Source of the DNA: Siphonodentalium dalli
Taxonomy: Eukaryota > Mollusca > Scaphopoda > Gadilida > Siphonodentaliidae
Reading direction: 5' to 3'
Length of the DNA: 64,000 nucleotides
Assembly (NCBI GenBank): GCA_032622095.1
Contig: CP136064.1
Coordinates: forward strand, 186,294,209-186,358,208
Under the pieces are notes generated by a model. The model was not told the origin of the DNA. It was given only the letters and a program-made list of their open reading frames with translations, and ran no database searches. The position numbers and the translations under genes were made by a program. Of this stretch, positions 55,741 through 64,000 are shown one piece after another. Within the stretch, counting starts at the first letter, position 1; every line of letters begins with the position of its first letter.

Positions 55741-57056
55741 CTTTACATTTGTAGAATTTTGCCCTGTTCGTATTTATTAGTATAGATGCACTTCAATTTC
55801 TATAGTATGGTGATAGTGTTCGGCACAGTCTAATAAAAACCAGACCGTGTTTCATTTCAATCAACTTACGGTCTGAAGACACTGGCATTCAATCTGATTT
55901 CAGAGATGAAGGGGAAATTCCCTTTTTTGTAATATCTCAATAATATTCATAAGGCATTACGATACACACATAGATCTACACACGTGCGCCCGAAGTCATG
56001 TAAACATTTAAGAGTTGTCACTGTTCTTCAGCGCAATAAAATGCTCTCAATGCTAATTGCTTTACTGTACATGCAGAAAATATGCTATAAAATAAAGAAC
56101 GAAGTAATGACAATATAGCGGTAAGCGGTAATAAATTTTATCGCCGCCATGTTGCATCATCTCCTTGTTTAGAATACAGCGTTGGAATTACTACGAAGTT
56201 GTACATTTATCCATATTTGGCACGTGACGTAATATCCGTAGGTTAGGAGAAAATAGTATTTATTTGAATATTTTTGCAAATACAATTCTGTTATGTATAC
56301 TTGTTCTGTCTGAACATTTCCCAATTATGAATAAACGTACGATTTTGAACATACGACGTTTGGTCAGTTAATATACGCGACACTAACGTGTCGTGTGTGT
56401 CGTGTATATGATAACTTCATGAGATTGTAGTCAAATGCTGCGGGTGTGGTTTGTATGAATAAGTGAATATTAATTGGATTTGCAAGAAGCTATTCATTGG
56501 TCAACCAACGCATCCTTGCTGCGTATTGGCTAGATTTCTCTCGTTTGAATTTTTTTTAACCATGAGTGTCTTCAGACCGTAAGTTGATTGAAATGAAACA
56601 CGGTCTGGTTTTTATTAGACTGTGTTCGGCATTGCCAATTTGGAAAGCTTTGCAAGGAAAGATTATATATATTGACATTCCCATAATCTGTGGTACAGTG
56701 TATATCATTTTAGCGTTGACAGCGGATGTAAAGGCCGTCGTGTCTGAAATATACTATTTAATATGACGGAACTGGAAAAGTTGGGACTCCCTTTTCAAGC
56801 AGGTGTCTGTTTTTGTTTATGCTAGCCATCTCATGCTCCTGTCACATTGCTTAATAATAATTTGAAATTAGTGGTAAGATTGGTGACATCAATGATTTGG
56901 TTGTGCAAGAGTTTTGGCAACTTGTTCTGTCTCTTGAAATAGCACATGCAAGGTGAATAAGTCTGTTCGAACATTAATAGTCGATATGATAGAATGCAAT
57001 TATTGAAATGTGCCATCGTTCTGGAATTATTTAATTCGTGTAGCTCTAAGTTTGAT
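55741..57056. other. Inverted block of copy B
   Basis: Reverse complement of 15357-15868 plus an 801-bp insertion. Junctions: 'gagtgga|cttatatggcc' on the left, 'aagtttgat|tggtctgcc' on the right. Which copy is ancestral cannot be told from the window. Confidence 0.85.
55824..56624. mobile_element. 801-bp non-autonomous DNA transposon with 59-bp perfect TIRs
   Basis: The left arm 'cacagtctaataaaaaccag' 'accgtgtttcatttcaatca' 'acttacggtctgaagacac' is exactly complemented by 56566-56624. Both sides carry 'ttcgg' (55819-55823 and 56625-56629). Because the ends start CA and end TG, the duplicated target could be read as up to 9 bp (tgttcggca), compatible with the 8-bp duplications of hAT elements but not decisive. 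Copy A has a single uninterrupted target ('attggacattgcc' in the same orientation), an empty site. The interior has no ORF. Confidence 0.88.
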
Positions 57057-57162
57057 TGGTCTGCCGCGGATTATCGCTACTCTTCGACGACTCCGTATCT
57101 CACATGTATATAAGCCGCCCTGAAATCTGTCAAAATGATGAGAAACAGAATTGATCCCATAG

Positions 57163-57683
57163 TTATAACAAATCCTCAGCATGAGACGTAGTACCGTCAT
57201 AGACGGAAATAAACTTGCGGGCGTAGCGGCTCGTGCTTTTCACATTTACGACATCGGAATCGTCTTCGTCGGTATTCCCCACAACATTATTTGCATATTG
57301 TCTAACACAGCGGCAACGACTGAGGAGAACGAACGACGCTGTTTTTACGTTAGAAGTTACGGCTTCTGTTGAAGTCAGATGTGTAGTTAAAAGTATTGTT
57401 GTCGCCGTTGTTGTTGACGCTGTTAGTGTTGTAGAGGTTGATCTTGTCGCCGTTGTTGTTGTTGTCGTTGTTGTTGTTGTTGTCGCTGTTGTTGTCGTTG
57501 TTATTGTTGTTGACGCTGTTACTGTTGTTGTTGTTGTAGTGATTGCTGTTGTTGAGGTCGATCCCAGATTCAGTGTTGATGTTAGGTTGTCAGTTGTACT
57601 TGAACCCGCTGTCGTCAGCGGGGATGAACTCTGTACATCCGTCGTAGTTGTATGGCTGGTCGAACCAATAATAGTCGTGGAGT
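57163..57683 (-). pseudogene. TM exon of the WSC/mucin gene, copy B: truncated before the membrane segment
   Basis: It starts after the same acceptor (ttagtttcAG) and phase as copy A. The Thr-rich stalk is shorter ('TTTTTTATRSTSTTLTAST'). 'SRCRCVRQYANN' and 'STSRYARKFISVYDGTTS' are conserved. Then a deletion of about 10 nt, relative to A, near 57175 shifts the frame and gives 'HAEDLL' and a stop. The lost segment survives out of frame as 'MGSILFLIILTDFRAAYIHV' 'RYGVVEE' up to the conserved stop at about 57081. The product would be secreted or unstable. Upstream exons of this paralogue would lie beyond 64000. Confidence 0.7.
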
Positions 57684-58547
57684 CTGAAACTAATTGTTTA
57701 ATTAAACGCATTAACTCAATTAAAGTCGCATAATAGTGATCATACATGGGTGAGGTTTGGTTTGTTTTGGGTTCATTATCGTTTCAGACAAACAGGTGGT
57801 TAAATTCACCAGCAATTAAACTTTAGATTTACTATTCATCGTTTCGCCATTATTTGCTAAACAAAACTTTGTGACGAATATTCTTGATTAACGATGCCAC
57901 TCTCGTCCTGTTTCTTTCGTCTCTATAGTTATGTTTATCTACGACATGAATAGGGTGTCATAAGAAATACACTGTGTGGATAATTAGGCAGTTTGCATAC
58001 ATTGACTGCCTATAGATGTATGCATTATCAAAAGCGAACATTAAATGGACACTGACACTTCAACATATCCTCGAGCAAATACCCACATAATCTACCTATA
58101 TATAATGGGAAATAGATACATAATGTGATTATTTCGTTTTACGGCACGGGCCACATTGATACCATGCACAAGTTAAAGAGCGTACACTGACAAAGTCGTG
58201 AGTTGGCTTATTACTGTAATTTTCCGCACATAATCTGCTTAGAACCGCTTCATTGTGAGTCGATAATATGACTAAATCTCTCTCATTTTCATGCGATTCT
58301 AGCAGATGCTCTACCTAATACGAAGTTATATTATAAGCAGATAATGTGCGGATTTTCGGGAGAACAGGCTGGACACTTAAAAGTGTGCCATCAAGTAATA
58401 TTCGAGTCTGTGGCGAACAAAACAAAAAGAGAATGAAGAGAACCACTCCGCTGACTTGTTCAAATAAGCGTATAATCGTATGTATGTTCACGGACACATC
58501 ATGCCACACGTCATGATACTAATTAATCCACTTGGACATGAGGGAAA
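57684..58547. other. Non-coding part of copy B
   Basis: Diverged match to 16611-17160, with a B-specific insertion of roughly 300 bp near 58080-58370. No gene is supported; the frame 58315-58509 is a shadow. Confidence 0.55.
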
Positions 58548-58801
58548 TGCCCAATTTATTATGCACGGACACGCTTTGCGCATTGGTTCAATATGTAGCT
58601 AATGCGGTGGCTTAATCTGTTTGGCCGGATTCGATCTAAACCTGGGTTTAAACATACATGTATATTGACACTGATTAAAATGGCCAATTTCTTATGCACG
58701 GGCACGCTTTGGTTCAATATGTAACTAATACTGTCGTTTAAACTGTTAGGCCGGATTCGATTTAAACATGGTTTTAACTTACATGTATATTGACGGTCAA
58801 A
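58548..58801. repeat. 133-bp tandem duplication specific to copy B
   Basis: 'caattt.ttatgcacggacac' 'gctttg' ... 'ttcaatatgtagctaat' ... 'ggccggattcgat.taaac' ... 'acatgtatattgac' occurs twice (units start near 58548 and 58680). Copy A has one unit (17160-17285). Confidence 0.8.
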
Positions 58802-58915
58802 TGTGGTTCGAACATATTTTCAGCTCCCGCTCATTGCCCGTCCGTTCCCGATGCGCATTTGTTGTCGAAGTTTACATGCGGTCGGTTTTCGAAAAGAAAT
58901 GGAGCGGATTACAAG
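58801..58915 (+). CDS. 5' exon of C2H2 zinc-finger gene, copy B
   Basis: The frame reads 'MWFEHIFSSRSLPVRSRCAF' then 'VVEVYMRSVFEKKWSGLQ', ending in phase 1 at 'acaag|GTAATT'. It continues in phase 1 into the exon at 63751 ('Q-D-LEDLG'). Near-identity with copy A over the stretch from 58821 to the donor, against higher divergence outside, suggests constraint. Either it is the first coding exon (ATG at 58801, or in-frame at 58768), or it starts at 'ttttcAG' (58821). No domain is recognised in this part. Confidence 0.5.
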
Positions 58916-59285
58916 GTAATTCAATAAATTCTTTCATGGCAACAGTTAGAAGAGATGTCCAGTCGTATTTTCGCCTATGGAGAGAGTTCTTAAAATCCGC
59001 GCTTTTATGAAAATAACCCAAACTAAGCCGCAACCTCATGGAATGTCAAAAGTCGAAAACTCGAAAAGTAATCATTTCCAGTATCAGCGTCTCCACCAGT
59101 TTGTTTCGACACAGTAGTATTGCCCAAAGACTTTAGTCCCGTCAAAGCATTCAAATATCAAACGTAACATAATTCGAAGAGTTGAGGATTTTGTATGCAA
59201 AAAATACAACGCTATGTTCGAAAGTTGACAAAGCCCGGGTTCGAACTTGTAATCTCAGTTATGCTATATTGTATATGTAAAAATA
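58916..59285. other. Intron of the zinc-finger gene, left part
   Basis: Homologous to 17396-17640. 'tcgaacttgtaatctcag' 'ttatgctatattgtatatgt' directly precedes the LINE 3' end. Confidence 0.6.
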
Positions 59286-59639
59286 CAATCAATACAATTT
59301 ATTATTGTAAACTCATCGTCTAATATGACATGTATGAGTACTATTGTCCTCATTTACAAGTAAAGAATAATATAAATACATATCAAATACTTATCAAATA
59401 TGGGGAATTCACAGAAGAAAGTATTTATCAATATAAATATGAATATCATCCAGGGAGTGTACCCGTACAAGTGTATGTGGACTTTCATATAAATATGTGT
59501 GTGATAATGCTATCTTATAATTATTGGGGGTATAAAATGTATGTGGGGCGATTCCCTGTATATATGTTGTATGAGGGTTGGCATTTTTTTTCATTGAGCC
59601 TCAGGAGTGGATTATTAATGGGCCTTTTTTAGATATATT

Positions 59640-60496
59640 GATAGATTTACTATGATCTTTCTGTTATTTGTGTCGAAGAGGTCATGCAATTTAATTGTGT
59701 TCGGTCGGTTGCGATAGTAGGCTTTCAGATATTTCGTTCTGAGGGCAGTTAACCGAGGGCAGTTCATAACAAGGTGCTATTCATCGCCGATTTCCTCCAT
59801 ACAAAGAGGGCATCTTCTTTCTGAGTATGGGGTGTTTGTCCAAGATCCAGTTTCCACTGGAAGTCGGTGGTTTCTGGTTCTGAATCTCAGTAGTGGCAGG
59901 ACGATATTGTTATCATCGAGAGATAAGTATCGTGGTCTGCCGAAGTTTGACTTTATGCATCTTTAAAATGCGTATTTATTTGATTTTTCCGTAGATGCTC
60001 GCCAGTCTGATATATAGATGTCCATAGTTCTGGTTTTTATGGCATTGGCAAACATTTTTGTGCTACCAACTGCTTGGTTTCTCCACGTATATGACATGCC
60101 CAGTGTATTCAGTTCAGTATTTACAAATTCTAACTAGGGGATTTTCACATTTTCTAGCGTGCGTACATTCATCATTATATTGTAAAACACAAAAGGGAGT
60201 CGGGTGCTTTCCATCGTGATTATTCTGCTCCAGAACATTAATAATTTAGTTTTTATTGTCAGCGAAATTCGTTTAATTCCCAGCTTCCCGTAAATGAACA
60301 CTTCCGGTGTGGTCTTGTTTAGGTTAAATATGAATCTCAAGAACCATGTTTCTAGTTTCCGGAAGCACTCTAAGTTTTCAAAGCCCCATATCTCGGCTCC
60401 ATATGTCATAATCGGCACGATTGATTTTTCATAGATATCTAGAATCGTTTCGACGGACAGTTTGTTACTTCGCGAGGTGTTAATCAAAGCATACAT
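59640..60496 (-). pseudogene. LINE ORF2 C-terminal region with zinc-binding motif
   Basis: 60134-60496 reads 'MYALINTSRSNKLSVETILD', 'MTYGAEIWGFENLECFRKLE', 'FIFNLNKTTPEVFIYGKLG'. After a stop the sequence continues to 'RRCPLCMEEIGDE*HLVMNC' near 59770-59820, the CX2C...HX4C motif found at the end of many LINE ORF2 proteins, and 'LTALRTKYLKAYYRNRPNT'. Two or more in-frame stops show it is dead. Confidence 0.8.
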
Positions 60497-61278
60497 TGCC
60501 TTCTTGACATTACTGCACCGTGTGTTTCTTTCAGTTGCGAAGTTACCGTTTTTATTGAATTCTGGGCCTAGATATTTATAAGTGTTTACGGTTTCAATTA
60601 TGTCGGTATTTATGTGGAATTCAATATCTTTATTTCTGCTTCGTTTTTGACCAAAAATTACGATTTTCGTTTTTGATGGGTTAATTTTTAGTTTCTAGAT
60701 GTTGCAGTATTGTGCAAATCTGTTTAGTGAATGTTGAAGGCCTTCCTTTGAGTTGGATACGAGTAGGGTGTCATCTGCATATAACAATATAAGAAATTTT
60801 AGGTAATATCCCGTGTCCGATTTTCTCACTTTATGCAAGTCGAAACCGTTACACCCGTGTTCTACTAGGTAATCATGTACGTCATCGAGGTAGAGAGAAA
60901 AAAGTATCGGCGAAAGAAAGTAACCTTGTTTTACTCCAATGGAACTATGGAATAACTAGATATGTTATCATATACTCTCACGCACGTTTTCATATTTTGA
61001 TATAGACCTTTTACAGCTCGAAGTATGTTTCCAGATAAATGGTAGTGTTGTAATTTGCCCCATAGTCCTTTACTCCAAACTGTATCGAACGCTTTGGTAA
61101 AGTCAATAAATGCACAAAAAAGGTAATCAGCTAATTTGATGAGGGCGTGGAGGTTGAACATATGGTCTGTTGTGCTATAGCCTTTACGGAATCCGGCTTG
61201 GGTTTCTGATTGCAATTTATCCATGTCTATGAATTTGGATATACGCTTACAAAGAATACTGGTGTATACTTTTGACAT
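60490..61278 (-). pseudogene. LINE reverse transcriptase domain (frameshifted)
   Basis: Minus strand: 'SETQAGFRKGYSTTDHMFN', 'LFCAFIDFTKAFDTVWSKGL' (first catalytic Asp), then after a frameshift near 60955 'GVKQGYFLSPILFSLYLDDV', 'LLYADDTLLVSNSKEGLQ' (YADD), 'LKINPSKTKIVIFGQK' and 'TYKYLG'. A stop interrupts 'YCNI*KLKIN'. The domain order is complete but no single frame spans it. Confidence 0.88.
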
Positions 61279-62049
61279 ACAACTGAGGAGAGTTATTTTC
61301 CAATAGTTATCGGCATTCAGTGGATCTTTTCTGTTTTGGAAAATAGGTCTTATGACCCCGATGGTCCAGTATCTAGGTATAACACTGGTTTTTAAAAAAT
61401 AACATTAAAATACATGGTATAAAAATCGCCTAGAAACTGCCAGCTATGTTTGATATATGAATCATCAATATTAACTAGTCCGTGTGCTTTGTTGCTTTTT
61501 AGCATTTTGATGGAACTCTCAATTTCATCTTTTGTGATGGGTCCATTTAGTTGGTTTTCAGTTCGCCAATTAAGTTATGTGGTTGACTAGTATAAGCCAT
61601 ATTGCATGAATCGCAACTTATCTCTGTTAATGACAATAACTCGGATTCTTCTTTTTCAAAATGCGATTTAAAGTTATCGGCGTTTGGGCAGGGTAAAATA
61701 CGTGTCCTTTTCGGTTTATGAATATCTTTAATTAGTTTCCAAAAGTCCTTACTACTTTGGGTTCGGAAATTATGTACTTTTGCTCGTATGCCTGCGTTGT
61801 ATTTTATTCTGCTTTTAGTCAGTGCTACTTTATATGAGTTTCTGCTTCTGATCATATTTAATTTATTTTCTACCGTCGAATGAGCGCGGTATATTTTGCG
61901 GTCCCGTCTGTACATTGTTCGCGAGCGTGCGCAGTCGTAAGAGAACCAAGGGGGACTATTCTTCCTTGGCTTCGGTCCGCTGAATTGCGGCTTTGTTGTT
62001 AGTGTCGAATGCAGAATACTGTTGAAATCGCTCCTGATACTAGTAGAAT
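61279..62049 (-). pseudogene. LINE ORF2 linker region
   Basis: Minus strand: 'KPRKNSPPWFSYDCARSR', 'NKLNMIRSRNSYKVALTKSR', 'AKVHNFRTQSSKDFWKLIKD' and 'NADNFKSHFEKEESELLSL'. The 'PW.s.dC...R' and 'd.k.FWk.i' motifs are typical of the segment between endonuclease and RT. The frame is open 61547-61915 and broken afterwards. Confidence 0.75.
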
Positions 62050-62570
62050 TAAATTAAGGATTAACTGTCATGTGGACTGTTTCTATGGAGATGTAACCGT
62101 GAGGTAAGTGGACATAACTTGTGTAAAACCCGAAGGGTTTTACATACAAGTTATGACCACTTACCTCACGGTTACATCTCCATAAAAATAGTTCACATGA
62201 CAGTTAATCCTTATATCTATATACATGTAACGAAAAAGCCACTTTTGTAAATGTATTTAAATCGAAAAGTGTATCGTGACAAAAACAGCCCAAAATACCC
62301 AATAGCACCCTTGGCAAAAGTTAATACGAACAATTTCTCTTCATATTGAAACCCGATGATGTATTAAGTCAATCCTGCGCGAGTCCAAATGCGCCCAAAA
62401 CATTACGCGTTCGTCTTTCCAAACCCAATGACGTGTCGATGGTGTTATGACCTTGGTGTTATGAGGCGTTGCGCATTCACCGAGAAATAACTGCAACTAG
62501 CCACGTGGGCGCCGACCAATCAGAATGCTGGATTTAGTGATGACAACACTTAGTATGTAAATATATCATA
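62050..62570. mobile_element. Hairpin-headed element inserted in the LINE
   Basis: 62056-62212 is a nearly perfect palindrome: 'aaggattaactgtcatgtg' ... 'acttgtgtaaaacccg' / 'gggttttacatacaagt' ... 'cacatgacagttaatcctt'. About 350 bp of non-coding body follows to about 62570. LINE protein sequence on both sides can be read ('FVTNLRTKATEITALNADI' before and 'KPRKNSPPWFSYDCARSR' after, in minus sense), so the block is an insertion. No clear target duplication could be fixed. Confidence 0.7.
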
Positions 62571-62710
62571 TTGGCGGTGTCTGTCTCGTTGCACGACGCC
62601 AGCCGAGTAATATCGGCGTTGAGAGCGGTAATCTCTGTTGCTTTTGTGCGCAAATTGGTAACAAATGAGTGAACATTGAACCGCGGTCTCTTTCGAGTGG
62701 CCCTTCTATT

Positions 62711-63450
62711 TTATTTTATTTGGGACGGGGCGGGCATGACTGATTGGCCGGCAGTTTGTTTGGGGTGATCAAATTTACAGTTCACTACCAGTCCGCTATG
62801 TGCGTCTGAAGTTAAACTGTTATGATCGAGAACAATCAGGTCAGTAATTACATTAAACAGGTTTGGTGTACTAATGACATAGTCAACTGTACTCACGTCT
62901 TTACATGTGTTGTGACCTGAGTCATTACCTTTGCTCCCATTTAGGATTACCATGTCGGTCTGATCACATAAGTGCAATGATTTGCCACCGGAGTTATTTG
63001 ATCGAGAGTCTGAGTTCACTCGATCAACTGTCAAGTTACCAATGCCGTATTCAGTCGCTATTCTGCTCGCGTGATTGCTCTCGTTTAAAGTCCCTGTTCT
63101 AGCATTGAAATCTCCGGCGGTGATTACATGGTCGTGATTGATAATTGTTTCCATAATCGAGATAGTTAAATTTTCGAACATATCGTTTTTGTAAAAGGTA
63201 GAATTTTCTGGGGGGACGTATACATCCCCCATCGCATAAGACTGTCCGTCCTCTCCGTGAAATGCACACCAGAGAACTGTCTCACAATCGTCATCAATTA
63301 TCGAGAAGGCTTCTCGGTACTGATCCTTTACCGCTATGCATAATCGGCCGGATCTTACACGAGAAGATTTCTTACGATTTGTGATGCCGATGATGTGATA
63401 GTTCTCAATTTCAATTATATCGATATTGTCAGTTTTGGTCTCCTGTATAA
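62711..63450 (-). pseudogene. LINE endonuclease domain (truncated)
   Basis: Minus-strand reading: 'ETKTDNIDIIEIENYHIIG', 'SGRLCIAVKDQYREAFSII', 'YAMGDVYVPPENSTFY', 'HVITAGDFNARTGTLN' (the GDFN active-site motif), 'STVDYVISTPNLF' and 'LTSDAHSGLVVNCKF' (the SDH-like catalytic His region). These are the conserved steps of the APE-like nicking endonuclease that starts target-primed reverse transcription. The N-terminal part with the first catalytic residues is lost by 5' truncation. The open frame extends upstream of the ATG at 63232 to about 63450. Confidence 0.88.
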
Positions 63451-63452
63451 TA

Positions 63453-63750
63453 TAGCTGTTCCATTCACCTGCCTCGGTTCACGACACATGTTTCATAATT
63501 ATAGACTCAGTAATTTGACCTTAAAGAAATTATATATACTTGTGGCCTACTTGTGCGGAACCCAAAGTATATGTTTTGTTGGCCTTACATCATGGTGAAT
63601 GGCTTATCATGTTGAATGGAAACGCCCACTGTCCCAGTTCAACCTTAATTCAGTTCTCCTCAGTATGCCCTATATGAAATTAAATGGGAAAACTTCCATA
63701 GTACATGTTAAATGATGTTTCACTGCTTGATTTGTCTCATTTCAGTTCAG
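63453..63750. other. Intron of the zinc-finger gene, right part
   Basis: Homologous to 17680-17966 and ending in a pyrimidine-rich 'ctcatttcagttcAG' acceptor. No other feature. Confidence 0.65.
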
Positions 63751-64000
63751 ATTTAGAGGACCTCGGTTGTGAACCACTTGATCATACGGCTTCTGCTATT
63801 GCAGCAGATAGTATCAGTAACAATCCCCATGAAAGGGGTAAAGATAGTGGGATAGCTGACGATGGAAAGAAGATTGTGTCAGAAGAATCAAGAGTATGTT
63901 TGGAAACGACCCCGAATTGCGTGCATTTCGAATGCACTCATTATAATTTAATATTTTCTGACAGAGACTGTTTGAAAAGACACAACAAATACACGAAGGA
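63751..64000 (+). CDS. Zinc-finger gene exon, copy B (partial at window end)
   Basis: Open in phase 1 from the acceptor to the last base. It reads 'DLEDLGCEPLDHTASAIAAD', an acidic/basic linker 'NNPHERGKDSGIADDGKK', then 'RVCLETTPNCVHFECTHY' and 'NLIFSDRDCLKRHNKYTK'. The 'F.C..(Y)..(I)FS.RD.LKRHNK' run has the spacing of a C2H2 finger, though one Cys and the last His are not in the usual places. The copy A continuation (18.2-18.7 kb) shows that more fingers would follow past the window. A DNA- or RNA-binding regulator is the likely role, by family resemblance only. The same exon is frameshifted in copy A. Confidence 0.65.

Larger units (their letters stand above)
59290..63452 (-). mobile_element. 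5'-truncated non-LTR retrotransposon (APE-type) within the zinc-finger gene intron
   Basis: On the minus strand: apurinic-type endonuclease (63450-62711), linker, reverse transcriptase, C-terminal zinc-binding region (about 59770-59850), 3' untranslated region and an A/T-rich end near 59290. It begins abruptly in the endonuclease at 'ETKTDNIDII'. Copy A has the uninterrupted intron. ORF2 is disabled by frameshifts (near 60955), stops (for example in 'YCNI*KLKIN') and an inserted hairpin element (62050-62570). I do not assign a clade beyond APE-type LINE. Confidence 0.88.
49648..64000. repeat. Segmental duplication, copy B (runs off the window)
   Basis: Colinear with 12891-18190 except for: a B-only segment at 51985-55445; an inverted block at 55741-57056 holding an 801-bp TIR element; a 133-bp tandem duplication at 58548-58801; and a LINE at about 59290-63452. 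The right edge is beyond the window, because the zinc-finger exon is still aligned at 64000. Confidence 0.9.

Noticed and set aside
57233-57733. 166-codon plus-strand frame
   Set aside because: Antisense shadow of the copy B Thr-rich exon.
59330-59632. 100-codon plus-strand frame rich in Tyr
   Set aside because: Lies in the 3' untranslated part of the minus-strand LINE and is AT-driven.
63395-63598. Plus-strand frame near the right edge
   Set aside because: Crosses the LINE/intron junction, so it cannot be an ancestral coding frame.

Overview
The window is animal genomic DNA, very probably molluscan. It is AT-rich and gene-poor, and filled with non-LTR retrotransposon remains, palindromic non-autonomous elements, minisatellites and satellites. 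Signs of a mollusc are LINE 3' ends that finish in a 'ggctaaacgacgttaaac' motif plus CAAT repeats, tandem WSC domains followed by a Thr-rich mucin stalk, and a C-terminal TSxYxRK...D...GG-TM-D module that I recall from molluscan surface proteins (from memory, unchecked). There are no bacterial features, tRNA, rRNA or CRISPR arrays that I can support.

The main gene is a split minus-strand gene. Four exons (40854-40976, 32383-32544, 31841-31966, 25091-25252) encode two complete eight-cysteine WSC domains. Each domain is split at the same place, and every boundary is phase 1 with AG/GT signals. Downstream on the same strand lie a Thr/Ser-rich exon of 24-residue repeats (about 23351-24616, with a 4-nt frame break) and a Thr-rich exon with a transmembrane segment (15886-16610). 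A possible signal-peptide exon lies at 55024-55276. The inferred product is a type I surface glycoprotein: WSC-WSC-mucin stalk-TM-short tail.

The main structural feature is a diverged segmental duplication in direct orientation: copy A 12891-18690 and copy B 49648 to the window end. Each copy carries the minus-strand TM exon and a plus-strand C2H2 zinc-finger gene. The copies have decayed reciprocally. A keeps the TM segment but its zinc-finger gene is broken. B has lost the TM by a ~10-nt deletion but its zinc-finger exon is open to the window edge. Inside the duplication lie a ~0.5 kb inversion, an 801-bp TIR element sitting in an otherwise empty site, a 4.1 kb LINE in an intron of B (itself interrupted by a hairpin element), and a 3.46 kb segment found only in B.

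Layout: 1-9.7 kb, repeats and unassigned DNA; 10.2-12.06 kb, decayed LINE with ORF1 zinc knuckles; 12.9-18.7 kb, copy A; 18.7-23.3 kb, mostly empty with one possible small secreted peptide; 23.3-25.3 kb, mucin and WSC exons; 25.7-31.3 kb, minisatellite and inverted-repeat elements; 31.8-32.5 kb, WSC exons; 32.9-40.5 kb, tandem repeats and a 5'-truncated L2/CR1-like LINE; 40.9 kb, WSC exon; 43.4-47.3 kb, higher-order satellite inside inverted flanks; 49.6-64 kb, copy B.
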